64,000 bases of DNA from Apostichopus japonicus (Eukaryota; Echinodermata; Holothuroidea; Aspidochirotida; Stichopodidae), in assembly GCF_037975245.1 (NCBI RefSeq), contig NC_092578.1:17044821-17108820 (forward strand). Direction: 5' to 3'. A program made the translations under genes and the position numbers. The first letter of the stretch is position 1. Each line of letters opens with the position of its first letter. This document shows positions 48,860 through 61,259 of the stretch, one piece after another. A model generated the notes under the pieces. That model did not search any database. It saw only the letters and a list, made by a program, of their open reading frames with translations, and had not been told where the DNA came from.

Positions 48860-49430
48860 AATTGTACTAAGTAATAGCTCAATAAAGTAAGCTCTGTATA
48901 CTAATATTAGTTCTAGGACGTGGTTTGGGCATGTTACCAGCCTGCCTAGTGTTATAATTATGTATATCTTTATTGTCTGTAAACTAACATGTGAAAACAG
49001 GAGGATTATGATTATTAATAGAACGGTAAGCAAAGAGCTATAGCAATTGTGAACATGAATAAGTTCAGGAAATTTAAGGGTATTGAGAGAAGCAAATTGC
49101 TTGCTGGTGTGATCATTTTAAGGAAGCAAAAGTAACATGACGAATTGCTCTCGTTTGGGAGCGTCGAAGCTTATTGATATTATAAGACATTGTACTGGAA
49201 CAAACTGTAATACAATAAGTGAGATGGGGATGGACAAGGGTAAATTATAAAGAACGAAGATCTTACTTGAAAGAGAGAGAATCCCAACATATCGTGCAAT
49301 CTTTGTGGAGATTGAATTAACGTGGTTATTCCACATCAAGCCAGAGTCAATAATAACCCCAAGAAACGTTGTATAATCTATTCTTTTAAGATATTTTCCG
49401 TCCATTGATATGTCAAATATCACTTACATT
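48860..49430 (-). mobile_element. LINE 3' fragment, unit E
   Basis: The minus strand encodes MDGKYLKRIDYTTFLGVIID and SGLMWNNHVNSISTKIAR, the post-catalytic reverse transcriptase segment, followed by a broken C-terminal part. Confidence 0.7.
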
Positions 49431-49727
49431 TTTCGTTAGTTTATGATTTTTACGTAATAAGACAATGCATCCGAACGACGGGATCATTTAAATAAATCAT
49501 TAACAATCATTACGAACTTTTCTCATAACGTTCATGGTGTTAAAAAATCCATCTACCTGTATACGTTAATTGTTGGTCAATTTGTTAATTTTAAAGTGAG
49601 TAATAGGGTTGGTTTGGTAACATTTGTTATTAGTTGGCGATGAAAGTATGTTAAAATGTTTCGAAGTTGTTATGTTTTTCTCCGTTTAATTATCTTCTTT
49701 CATTGTTTAGCATATCGGGAATTCAGC

Positions 49728-52385
49728 ATGGCTCGTATTATCATCTGTTGTCTGGTCATTTGTCTTGCGGTTGTATTTTGTGAGGCCTCCAGGACTCGCC
49801 GTTGCACTTGCCTTTGCCCCGGGGAACCAGGACCATTAACACCAATAACACTAACACCACCAACACCAACACCACGACCCTATTTCCCTCTTCCCCGTCG
49901 GTACGATTGGGATTGGTTTCCGCATTACCACGATGAACCTGTGCACCCTCGTTTTGACCATGAGTATGGTTTACGTGTTGATGATTTCCCAGGACGGTAA
50001 GTATAACGAATATCATGTGAAAATACACGGAGACTGTTAATCATGAATTATTGCTAGCTATTGATGTTCTGACTCCTTCCACGGTTCGGCTTTCGGGATG
50101 GTGGTTAGGATTGTTACCGTACAGAACCCAGCTCTCCCGGATCATACCGTTGATCTTTCCCATCGGTGATAGTGGTATATTCCAATACGTACGACCGTTA
50201 AGCTACATGGTGCTGTCGAAATGAAAGTCATGATTCCGATACGTTGGTATGACGAAAACCCAAATATTGTAATACCGGTTCTTAAAATACCGGAGGCCTA
50301 TTACCATGTACATCACCCACCCCGAAGTCTGTCGCGAAACTGGTACACACACTATTTACCCAAATAAAGGGTCGCAAACCTCAAAGATTTTGTAGTTTCC
50401 AAAGTGTAATATGTTATTGCTGCCGTCAGAGGAGGTACACCGTTTTGACCTGACCGGGTCTGAAATTCAGTTGGGGGATTGTTTTATCATCTTGTTTTAT
50501 TAATCTTTCATTTCTTAATTTCTGTCAGAGAAAAATATATCATTTGAATGTCATAATGAAATAATAAAACATTCCGTTGCATAAAGATAAGTCGACAGAC
50601 TTTCAAACACTATAAAACGTCCAAAATAGTCTAAAAGGTACAGAAGTGCACCATGAAGTGGCCGGGAACACTGACGTCATGTAGGAATATTCTTTTCGCA
50701 TTTCCTTCCCTTTCTTTCCTTTCTATCACTCAAATAAAGGAGAGTAAAAACTCACGCCCACTTCTCTTTTCCGACCGCCAGACCACCCGACCACCCGACC
50801 ATCTGTCCACTCCCAAAAGAATTATAATATTTAGAAAAATTAATACATGGGGACATTTCAAACACATATAAGCTGTGTCTCACTCCTCAGTTCTTATAAA
50901 ATCTACCATTTTCGAATAATAACTTTAGTTCGATTTACATATTCAGTGGAACGCTGTGCAAATATTTCTATATAACGTTTTATCTAACCCTTTTTCCTCA
51001 TTTGTTTCGGTATGTATTACATGCCTTTATATTATTTATTGACACACTTGAATGTGACTGCACAGGTTACATTCAAAGAAGCAGTAGCGGTATCGGATAA
51101 AATTACCTTAATTTGATTAAAGTTTGGTGTCTTTTTTCAAACTTATTTTGCAGGCTGCGTGGCCGCCGTGACGTTGACAGTCTAAAAGAGTCAATCTTTA
51201 AATTGATTGACATGAATGGTAATAAGTACATCGAAATCTGTGAATGGGTGGAAGAGGGCGGATCAGCCATAAACTTCGTTGCGTTTCTCTCAGACGATGA
51301 CACTAATGGTTAGTTTAAAGACATATTTTTATCTTTATTTATTATTATTCTTTTTCTTTAATGTATTATATGAAAGAGGTAATTACGATACATTCCGGCG
51401 ACATGAACAAAATTAGGACTGAATGAATTAGGACGCCCTCTTTATCTTCTTTTCACGAGAGGCTACCTTCAAAGTGATGTCATAATAAAAAATGATATTG
51501 AAAGCTCTAAATTTTCTATCTTAATCTGTTAAATTGATTTATCTTGTTGAAACCTGATACTTTTGAAATTTTTGGCATATTTATCAAGTTTCACTGTATT
51601 TTGAATTTCATAAAATGCAACATGTTTTTTCTTCTTCAAAAATAATAATTTCCTCTGTGGAAAAGCATTTGTCACTGACCTGCCGTGATGAGATCATTCA
51701 TTCTTCTGTTGCCAGATGAAAACACAAAATATCTTCGTGATACAAAGTGCTATAATAATGCGGTTACGACCTATAAAATACAAGAAAATTCCACCACGGA
51801 AATATCCCTTGAACGAAAGTAAATTAAAAACAAAACACTTTTCTAATTTACCTCTTGGACTGTTCATTTCATTTCATAAAATCTGAGAAACATAGTTCTT
51901 ATACAAGCCTAAGTATTATTGAATGGTAAATAGTAAAGGTAGGAACAGAAGGGAAGGGGAAGATGGTGGTTGGGGGCAAGGGGGGCGTCGCTTCACCCTA
52001 CTTTGAATGGGCTAAGGCAGTGGTATATTTTTCGACAACTGGTCACTTCACGAAAGTTTTAAATCATTCAGCTGGACCCCTTTGCATTAACAAAAGGATT
52101 ACCAATAAACAATAGATCATTTTCTGTTCATATTATTCATCTCACGTCTGATGTCGAAATTTCGAGAACGTGAAAAAGCAACATGTCGATTAAAATATAA
52201 ATATTCTTTCAGTTTAGAAAGAGTAGCAATTTGGATATAACATTCAATGTCCCATCTGGTTTTTCACTTTGTGATAGCTTCGTCACTACTGTATATTGAT
52301 CATTACTTTATTGTTTTGTTTTCATGTTTCATAACTAGGTGACGAGAAGATCTCTTGGCAAGAATTCCAAGCTGTGAATGTCTAA
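49728..52385 (+). CDS. Secreted EF-hand pair protein, copy E (type 2)
   Basis: Exons 49728-49996, 51154-51308 and 52339-52385 (471 nt, 156 residues; donors GTAAGT and GTTAGT). The signal peptide is residues 1-20 (here CEA before SRTRR). The mature N-terminal part is unlike the other copies: a basic cysteine cluster (RTRRCTCLCPGEPGP), a Thr/Pro stretch (TPPTPTPRP), then an aromatic and His-rich part (DWDWFPHYHDEPVHPRFDH). The EF loops are 109-120 (DMNGNKYIEICE) and 139-150 ([12 protein letters not shown]). Exon 2 has two extra codons near its start compared with copy C. The start was chosen after the conserved acceptor-like TTGTTTAG and CATATCGGGAATTCAGC. The upstream in-frame extension is not counted. 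Confidence 0.83.
50140..50245 (+). pseudogene. Vestigial exon-1-like segment in intron 1 of copy E
   Basis: CCCATCGGTGATAGTGG followed by ACGTACGACCG, the counterpart of 24284-24395. No Mutator-like insertion is present here. Confidence 0.6.
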
Positions 52386-52932
52386 ACAGCTGCCGGCAAT
52401 GTCTAACCTACTCTTCTTGAACAACATGGATTGAAGTCTTGGCAAAGCGTACATTTTATTATTATTTTTCCTTCTGTCGGATGTTAGCGAGTCAGTATTT
52501 GTGACACTATAATCTCTGTTTACTATGAATTGGTATAAACACAGCCAACACGGATCGGAAACAATTACCCATGCAACTACCATCATAAAATTAGATTTCA
52601 TGGAAGGCGAGGGAGAAGGGAGGGAAGGGACGGGTGTGAGGGATTAGCTTAAAAGTGGTTTAAAGTGAATCCAAAATTAATACATAACATTGACTACAGC
52701 ACTAATAACAGAGTTTCAAACAGATGAACAAATTTGTCACTCATAAAAAGTAACAAACGGAACCTGCACAAGGATTATCGGACAAAATGTGCAATAGGAA
52801 CGGAGGGTGGGGAGAGAAGGGGAGGTGAGGGGTGGATGTTGAGGTGGATGATGTGGATGAGGTGCCGGGTTCTTACAGTATATTGAATTTCGATTATCGA
52901 AGGGGAAAACTCTCCCTTAATATCATTTTGGG

Positions 52933-52938
52933 AATAAA
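52933..52938 (+). terminator. Candidate polyadenylation signal for copy E
   Basis: AATAAA in the same context as after copies C and D, about 550 bases after the stop. Confidence 0.4.
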
Positions 52939-54071
52939 GTAAGATACAGAAAGAATAATTGCTCTTTGTTTTCATTTTTGCATTGTTTCATATAGTCGCC
53001 CATTGTAGATATAGTTGGTACCGCAACTTCGTTTCTGAGACAAGGGGTTGGACGGCGAGTCAAAAAACTCCCCATTCCACTAACGTGATGACACTTTTAT
53101 CAAAAAATATTGATATCAGTTTTAGTAATATAATATATTTAAATTTATGATTATCAATATTACTATTACCGTATCATCTTAACACCTCAGTTGTCAATCC
53201 GGAGAACATTTACTCTAGTGGAGACCCGAGGCGGTCTGGCTTCATGATTCCTCAGTGGCTCTACGTTAGCCCCTATATAAGGGTTCTTTATGTATCTTTG
53301 CAACGCTGATCCTTCGCACGGACTGTTGCAAGCGCCTAAGCTGTCAATGTTATCTTTATAAAGGAAAACCAAAGTTTCAGCTCAATGATGATATTATTCA
53401 CTCAGGTGATGCATGCTATGGAACGCGAAAAGGGCAACCGTATTTCGTTGCCTAAACTAAGTTTGTTTCGTTGCCTAAACTAAGTTTGTTGCTGTCTAAA
53501 CTAAAGCTGTTGCTGCTAGTTTACCATGTTGCTGTTGTTCGTTGATGTCTAAACTTACGTTGATGTCTAAAGTCACGTTGACGACTAAACGCGCCTTAAT
53601 GTCTAAACTCACGTTGATTTATAAACCTTACGGTTGATGTCTAAACTCACGTTGATGTCTAAAACTTTCGTTGCTAAGTTAACTTACGGTTGATGTCTAA
53701 ACTCACGTTGATGTCTACACTTTCGTTGCTAAAGTTCCGTTGTGAACACATTGTGAACGAACATCATTCTTTCTTTTCAAACAAGAAAACCAAGAGGTTT
53801 TGAGATTCCTTGGCATCTACAGTAAATATTACTGTAGGTTCATTGTGTACACTTGGTTCCGACCTTTTATGAATATTAATGTAGCATCAACACAAATGTT
53901 GTTCCTTGCTATCAGCTCAAGTTTGATGAACAAATTGATATTTTAAAGAATTTGCTTTAAGCTCTACCACTCATTAATATTCATGCCCCCTCATTAATAG
54001 TATTGGGGTAGAATTCCGACTTGCAGCTGGAAGGTTAGGGGGTTCGACTCCTGGCCGGGTCATACTGAAGA

Positions 54072-54835
54072 TTTGTTGAAAATCACTCTAAGCCCCGCCC
54101 TCTCATTAATATTCATGATATTAGCACCAAAATAAATAGGGATCGTCTACTCATGATGGGTAACCTATGTACCAAGAATGAGATCAATCCACCTTGGGAT
54201 TGCTGAGAAAACCTAATTTCAAGCTTTTTTGCGAAAAACAACACTTAGCCTCGCCCCTCATGAATAATAATGAGATTGGACAAACTGTCACCATATTTAT
54301 ATAGAGGACTTTCCTCTTGTACCACCAAACCAAGTTCCATGAAAATTTAACTTACGGTTGCGAAGATATTGACATTTGTTGAAAATCACTCTAAGCCCCG
54401 CCCACTCATTAATATTCATGATATTAGCACCAAAATAAATAGGGATCGTCTACTCATGATGGGTAACCTATGTACCAAGAATGAGATCAATCCACCTTGG
54501 GATTGCTGAGAAAACCTAATTTCAAGCTTTTTTGCGAAAAACAACACTTAGCCTCGCCCCTCATGAATAATAATGAGATTGGACAAACTGTCACCATATT
54601 CATATAGAGGACTTTCCTCTTGTACCACCAAACCAAGTTCCATGAAAATTTAACTTACGGTTGCGAAGATATTGACATTTGTTGAAAATCACTCTAAGCC
54701 CCGCCCACTCATTAATATTCATGATATTAGCACCAAAATAAATAGGGATCGTCTACTCATGATGGGTAACCTGTGTACCAAGAATGAGATCAATCTACCT
54801 TGGGATTGCTGAGAAAACCTAATTTCAAGCTTGGC
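54072..54835. repeat. 303-bp tandem repeat, about 2.5 copies
   Basis: Units start at 54072, 54375 and 54678 (TTTGTTGAAAATCACTC). The copies differ at only a few bases, so the duplication is recent. No coding potential is seen. Confidence 0.9.
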
Positions 54836-54837
54836 GT

Positions 54838-54902
54838 CACACACACACAGACACACACACACACATACGCACACACACACACACATACACACATACACAC
54901 GC
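54838..54902. repeat. CA-rich microsatellite
   Basis: Run of CACACA with interspersed GACA, TACA and TACG, right after the 303-bp repeats. Confidence 0.9.
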
Positions 54903-54959
54903 AGTCATGACCGCATAGATTCCTACGGCTACCGCCAAGGAATCAAAAAATTATAACAA

Positions 54960-57100
54960 TCAACCGCAAGTTGCTTCCGTGCAGTGCTAACAACATATCT
55001 ATTACAGAGATTTTCATGCTAAATACAGCCAATGTTTTCTCAAATTTCCCGAGATTTGTTTGGTTAATAGTCCCTTATCCATTGTCTGCAAACATGCTTG
55101 CATCTTCAGTGCTCAATGAACGCAAAGTATGATGGTTTAACTAAGTAACGCGAAAAGGGGGGGGGGGGTAATCGTTAATGTCATGCCGGATTTGTAGCAA
55201 CAGCCATGTAAATATCCTTAACAACATGATTTGTCGAACAAAATCACGTTGTTCACGATATTTACATGATAGTAGATACAACTCCGAGGACGTTATTTAC
55301 ATTTATATTGTTAATGTCATATTTGAATAATTGTTTTATCACAGAAAGTTATGAGTTGAGACAATCTATGAATTTTGCGGGAAGCTACCACAACATCTCT
55401 GATACTGAAAAGGACTTTAAATCTCACAGTATGTTATGTTCTTTCCCTTTTGAGAGTTGATAATGTAAAATGTGCATTTATACCACAGTTATTTCTTCGT
55501 TGCAAACTTGCGTAAAGTTTTGCGGTCCCTTTGACCACGTGCTTCAAGTCATGATTCTGGTGCAACACTAATTCGTGTGCATAAACTACTGCAGTCATAC
55601 ATCGTCAAAAGTAGTCATTGAAGTTTCGACATTGCGTAAAAATGTTATTTAAATACTATAATTTTCGTGGAGTTGGTTGTTTCCAAATACTGAAAAGCAT
55701 CCAGGGTAAATGTTGGATCAGTTGCTCTATGGTTGGATGTAGTCTGCGCTTCGTGAGTAACAAGAGGGGCACAGTATTGAAGTACGTAGGCAATATGACT
55801 CACAGAACTAGTTTACTAAACCCGCCAAGCAAGTTCATTCGTAACACCAATCCAGTTCGGAGTTTCAATTTGCGAAAGGGATTGTGTTGTAAATGGAATA
55901 TACACAAACCTCGCTCAGCATTGTTAAGAATTTTAGACCAAAAAACCCGCTAACATGTTATGAAAGAAACGAATCATCCAAGATACACTCGAGTTTTGAC
56001 TAAGGCTATGTGTTGTAGGTAAGGTGATATGATCTTTTCTCCACAAATTTTCAGGATATGCGCATGTGCAGTTGAAACTCCGAAGTTTGAACAGGCCTAA
56101 TACAAATTGCGTGGAATTTAGCGAGATATGCACACTACATTTGCGGGGATATTTGAAGAGTTGGGGTAGCTGGTGAAATCGCTGCAGGTCAAAGCATCGA
56201 GGTACTATATACGGAGTTGGAGAGGAGGAAAGAGTGGCAGGGCAGGCGAAATGAAGGTCGGACGGCCGCCCTTGTAAAACAGCGAAGCTAAGGCACTGGA
56301 TGGCATCCGCCATATATATATTGTGTAGAGCATTCACAAAGTACAGGCAGTGATAAGATCGCATCTTCTCAACTATAAACACTAGTAAAAGTATAGGTCA
56401 TATAATAAACGCAATTGGTGTTCGATCGGGACGAAAACATTTGTCTTTAGTAATATTACTGTCATTCGTTTTACTTGATTGCCGACATTCACAACATATC
56501 CAGACATCATGTAATGGTTCAATAATTCAATTTTAAGTACAGTATTTTATGCTGGCATTTTGTCTCGATACTCGTTTTACTTGATTACCGACATTCCCAG
56601 ATTATCTCTACACATTGTTGGAGGGGCTCAATGAAATCAGTTTAAAAGTGCAGTATTTTTATGCTGGTACTTTGTCTAGACACTCGACGTTGTACTTGAT
56701 TTCCGACATTCACAGCGTATATGCATAGCCTATAAGTATAACATTATAACATTTTAAAAGTTGTTTACCGTGCAGCCTCCTATTCGTATGAGTTGTACTA
56801 ACGCACATGTTATCTGATAGGCTGGCTGTGGGAGATACGGTAGCTTATAAAACAAGGTTTCCACAAGTTTGCGTTTGGTGACTCCAAATGGACTTGGACC
56901 TCCAAGACCCCTATTGTTTTTGGTGCAGGTGTGTATAGCCACGTACAGTAGACTGACCTGTGTTTATTTAATGTATCAAAATGGTGGTTCGGGCCATTTC
57001 TATAGTAACAGCTAGTTCTGCTTATACTAACACCTTTCTAGTGTACTGAAGTCATCGAAACCTCAATGCATTTCGCATTCTGGTTTACATTACGCGGTTG
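54960..57100. other. Interior of the 3.9-kb element
   Basis: Two open frames of 111 (+, 55618-55953) and 149 residues (-, 55933-56382) overlap on opposite strands, lack similarity that I can recognise and have no support as genes. The stretch 56895-57090 is the inverse of 57316-57485, outside the element. Confidence 0.4.
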
Positions 57101-57371
57101 AGCAATTTTGAACAGCGCCGATAGCAACAACGTAAGTTTAGACAACGACGTATGTTTAGACAACGGAAGTTAAAATAACAACGTGAGTTTGAGCAACAAC
57201 GTGGTAAAACAGCAGCAACAACTTTAGTTTAGACTGCAACAAACTTAGTTTAGACAACGAAATATGGTTGCCCTTTTCGCGTTCCATAGCATGCGTGTTA
57301 AAATATATCACCACATATACTAAAACCAGAATGCAAAATGCATTGAGTTTTCGATGACTTCAATGCACTAG

Positions 57372-58028
57372 AGTAGTGCTGGTTAGTATATACCTGACTA
57401 GCTGTTACAATAACACTATGGCATGATAACACAGGTCAGTCTACTGTACGTGGCTATACACACCTCCATCAAAAACAATAGGGGTCTTGTACTCGATGTT
57501 GTTATGAATCCACACACCAAGTATTAGAGGTATCCACGATTTCCATCGTTACATATCATGTAAAAGGTTTTTCAGAGTTTGACCTCTGGTGACCTATAGG
57601 AGATTTTACCTCACAAGCAATAGGATTTTTGTACTCAATTTTGCAAATCCATATACCATGTATGAAAAGTATCCATGATTTCTACCATGAGAAATCATGT
57701 TGTGAAGGTTTTCAGGCCTCGACAAATATTTTTGAAAGTACTCGCTATTTGGCGACCGTGACTAAAAGTCTACTCGCCAAATTCCGCTCGCCACTAGGCC
57801 TATGATTGTTGGTCAAGTCTCCAAAGTATAGATCTGCAACATTAATACTTTCTATGAACAAAGGTTAGGCAGTTAGGCAGATGCATGGTGCTACGTAATT
57901 GCGCGTTAGAGAGTCATCTTTCTTTTCAGTACGAAATGAATTTTTTTCCACCGAAAGTAAGTGTTGAACAAAGTAAAACATGACGCAGAATCATAAATAA
58001 GCAGATATGCCTACTGTAGTGTCTCAAA
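57372..58028. mobile_element. About 0.65-kb insertion in the unit E spacer
   Basis: Present here but absent at the matching place in unit C (near 27508). It contains an imperfect direct duplication (near 57490 and 57630). Ends and superfamily are unclear. Confidence 0.5.
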
Positions 58029-58842
58029 CATTTAAAAATACAACATCTGTCAAAATACCCACGAAGATAGCTTGGCTTCTGTTACATTAGGGCTCCTGTA
58101 CTTTACTAGGCATATACTATACATAAACTAGGTGTGCGGGAGTCATGAGCATATACTGTACAGTACCTCACAGCTACTTTGAACCGCTGCTCAATTAGAG
58201 CGGCGACTTCGTACAATTTCCCAATTAATTATCTGTCATTTAGCTGCATATTGATGTGCGAATAATATCGATATTACTCCATTTCATTGCCTAAATCAAA
58301 GCGATCTTTTACGCAATGATAATCTGAGGTTGTAAGAGCATATCTCTTCCAAAATTCTTAGCAGTAACAACAGCAAACTTGTCTCAAAACTCCTTAAATT
58401 GTTCTATACTTTGCGAATTATGACTGATAGCCAGTAGGAAAATTGCCTTAAGAAATCATGAAGGAGATGTTTTGCCATGTTAAGTGTATTGGTATTCTGC
58501 CTCGTATTCTTCACGTTGTTGTGTTAACGAACCCTATTCTACCCAACCGTTGCTGACCTAGACAACATAAAATTGCTCACAGGCCTACCCAGGTTTGTTC
58601 AAGTTGTCCCATAATCAGTAACGTGACGAAAGTCGAACGTTACTTTTTAGGCCTAGCTATGCTGAAACTGGTGGAAGAGACTACACAAATTGAGATCAAC
58701 AGCCGATCCAGACAAAAGCTCGTGAACTCACTGTCAAACTAAGTCCGTTTGATCTTCGACCTCCACAAACAAGAGCTCAGGGGCGATATGGTTCCTTGCT
58801 TGTAAGGAATATTTACAAGGTTGCAGAACTGGCCATATTTGG

Positions 58843-59130
58843 GGGCGTCTGGCGGGCCCTTAGCAGCAGAAAATTTGTCTGGCATAGGCCATTCAGTACT
58901 TTGTGGCATTCATGCATTAAGTTGACATTGGTTTCAAGTGGTACCTCGTTCGTTTGATCAGATGCATTTTTTTAGGGGCCCTTCTTGGGCGTCTGGCGGG
59001 CCCTTTGCAGCAGAAAATTTGTCTGGCATGGGCCATTCAGTACTATGTGGCATTCATGCATTAAGTTGACATTGGTTTCAAGTGGTACCTCGTTCGTTTG
59101 ATCAGATGCATTTTTGGGCCCCCTTTAACC
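58843..59130. repeat. 144-bp tandem duplication
   Basis: Two near-identical copies starting with GGGCGTCTGGCGGGCCCT at 58843 and 58987. A partial third motif, TGGTACCTCGTTCGTTTGATC, recurs near 59224. Confidence 0.85.
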
Positions 59131-59279
59131 GGCCCCAGGGGCCACATGCAGCAGAGCGACCACGGCAGACATCCACTTTTGGATATACTGGGATTTTCCA
59201 CAAATGTTCCAATACTCAGATATTGGTACCTCGTTCGTTTGATCAAAGTGCACTGGGCTGCCGGTCTAATATGGTTTAC

Positions 59280-60440
59280 ATCTAAACATGCCGAGAATTG
59301 TCAGCAATTTTTACTTACCATTCAGCTTCTACCACCAGAAGATTTCGTTTCATCAGTTACTCTCATCTGGAGCATATAGGCAAATTTTATGATGTCCTGC
59401 CGTGCCAGGTAATAATAATAATAATAATATTTGATTTTTATATAGTGCTTTACACCAGTGATAAGCTCAAAGCGCTTTACAGACGTTATATTACCCCAGG
59501 TCAATGATAACCTGTCTCAGAGACAATCCCACCAGTCGGCAGCAGTTATATACTGCGCCCAATGACAAGTTAACTCACATGTACCCATTTGACCCCTGGG
59601 TGGAGAGAGCCAAGTGAGATGAAGCATCTTACCCAAGGACACAACGTAACGAACTAGGCATGAATCGAATCAGCAATCCTTGGATCACGAGTCCGACGCC
59701 TTAGACAATTGGCCACCACGCTCTCACGCTCTCAGGTAACCTTATTCTTGGTTGTTTTAGGATTATTCTCATTTCCATATGTGTGATCAATTGCACTTGA
59801 GAACTTTTCAGGGAATTACCCTCACATATTCCCTAAACTGGTATTTATCATCAACTTTCTTGGCTCTCTTTGAAAATTACTTCCGATAAACAGATTAATA
59901 CAAAGCCGCCAAATCACAGGGGAAAAATTGAAAGAAAGAAAACAGTCAAATTGGTTCATATATACCACCTCCGAATGTAATCCAGCCCCCTCCCCCCTCT
60001 AATCCACACTTCCCCTTGTTGAAAGTTTCTTTCAAGTACCCATGTAATTCTTCCAGTTATTTCCATGTAGTAAAGTGTTTACGTTTCGTATCAATAGTAG
60101 TAATCTTGCAGTAAACAAGTGCGACGTAGTAGATACGTAACTCCCAAAAAAAGTTGTTTTGCTCCGTATAAAATGTTCATTCAATTTACCACTTAATCTT
60201 CATCGGTTTCCCAACCCATGCAGGTAGAACATGACTGCTCAATCCAAGATCAAACAAAAGAGTGAACAGAGAAAATGCAATCTCGACTGCTCAGTCGTTT
60301 AGACCAGCGTTTCCCTGGCGACCCAATTATAAATGTGCGCATTATTATTTCGCAAACTTGACCAAACAAAAACTGAGAGAGTATTTTATATAGCATGTCT
60401 TAAATAACTGAACAAAAATGTTCGATTCCCGGGACTGGAA
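59280..60440. repeat. About 0.9-kb unit repeat, copy 5
   Basis: Copy of 9515-10427 interrupted by the SINE at 59412-59735. Confidence 0.7.
59412..59735 (-). mobile_element. tRNA-derived SINE, complete
   Basis: The minus strand starts with the head GTGGTGGCCAATTGTCTAAG and GATTCGATTC, passes CCTTGGGTAAGATGCTTCA and AGCGCTTTGAGC, and ends in a TTA-rich tail. CAGGTAA lies at both borders, a probable target duplication; the empty form is seen at about 11054 and 20844. Confidence 0.75.
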
Positions 60441-60544
60441 GGGGGCCACTTCAGGTTTGATCGAAGAGCACATATGTTATTAGGTGTGATAATATGCTGG
60501 GATCTCTGCCAAGGTCTAAACCGTACAATTTCTCTAGATTGAGT

Positions 60545-60820
60545 AAAACTTTTCAGGGAATTACCCCCGCAAATGTCAATGGCATTGTGTAATGGTTAAA
60601 CGTCTCGAGATTCTTTTAACTACTTCCGATAAACAGATTAAGATAATCTGTCAAACCACTAAAAAAAAGGTTGTTGCTCCGCTCATGGTCCGAGTTAAGA
60701 ATTTTACTCCTTAAAAGCAATAGTCCCGGAGTTAAATCATTCATATCCAATCGATTCCTCACCAGCTCTGGTCCAGCAATCACTTCTTCACCAGTGTCTT
60801 CAAGGTCTACAAACGTTTGG
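60545..60820 (+). promoter_or_regulatory. Common 5' module with possible untranslated first exon, unit F
   Basis: Same block as before copies B to E, ending at GTAAGT at 60821. Its gene is not in the window. Confidence 0.4.
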
Positions 60821-61259
60821 GTAAGTTGATTCATGTCCTTTTCTTTACTTTCGGTTTCCTTTGGAGAAATAATCCTAAATATTTAGACTTACCATATATA
60901 ATATACCATTCCCTAACAAGATGATTAGGATGCAATTACAAAAGTCAATCAAGTAATCATTTGCTTAATCTTAAATCAACAAGAATATAAAGTGATTGAT
61001 TACAGTTACACTTCAATGTATACGTTTCTTCTATGGAGACAGGTTTAATGTGTTATATAATGTAGCACGAATTATCGATAATTTCTACCTTTTTTCAAAT
61101 ATTTATTGTAAGGTGTAAGTCGATGTGATTATTTTGAAATAATGATTGTCATGTTAAAGGAATGTACCAGCCCCAGTTAGGAGATATCCAGCAAGGGAAG
61201 GGATATCCTATAGCTCCTTGGGGGTAACGAAGCAATTTAATCGTCTCGTTCATAAGCAA

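Larger units (their letters stand above)
53797..54950. mobile_element. Nested composite repeat with GATTCCTTGGC ends
   Basis: GATTCCTTGGC at 53803 and its inverse GCCAAGGAATC at 54934 enclose a tRNA-like stretch (53999-54061, with GGTTCGACTCC), a 303-bp tandem repeat and a CA microsatellite. It lies inside the 3.9-kb element. Confidence 0.5.
53417..57288. mobile_element. 3.9-kb DNA element with long terminal inverted repeats
   Basis: Ends TATGGAACGCGAAAAGGG and CCCTTTTCGCGTTCCATA. The inverted match runs at least 50 bases with two differences, then breaks into subterminal repeats of a GTTGATGTCTAAACTCAC-like unit (53500-53760 and 57120-57260). GCATGC flanks both sides (53411-53416 and 57289-57294). 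The empty site is seen at about 10811 and 27419. No transposase was recognised, so it is probably non-autonomous. The superfamily is undecided; a 6-bp duplication would fit several, such as Dada or IS3EU. Confidence 0.85.

Noticed and set aside
55618-56382. Two overlapping opposite open frames in the 3.9-kb element as transposase
   Set aside because: I recognise no catalytic motif or DNA-binding domain. A CSMVGCS stretch faintly recalls a THAP finger but the rest of that domain is missing.
13161-60834. Short open frames in the common 5' block (about 67-86 residues) as a conserved peptide
   Set aside because: Start and end shift between units and the frame runs past the donor-like site. The DNA is conserved as a whole, so a noncoding leader is more likely.
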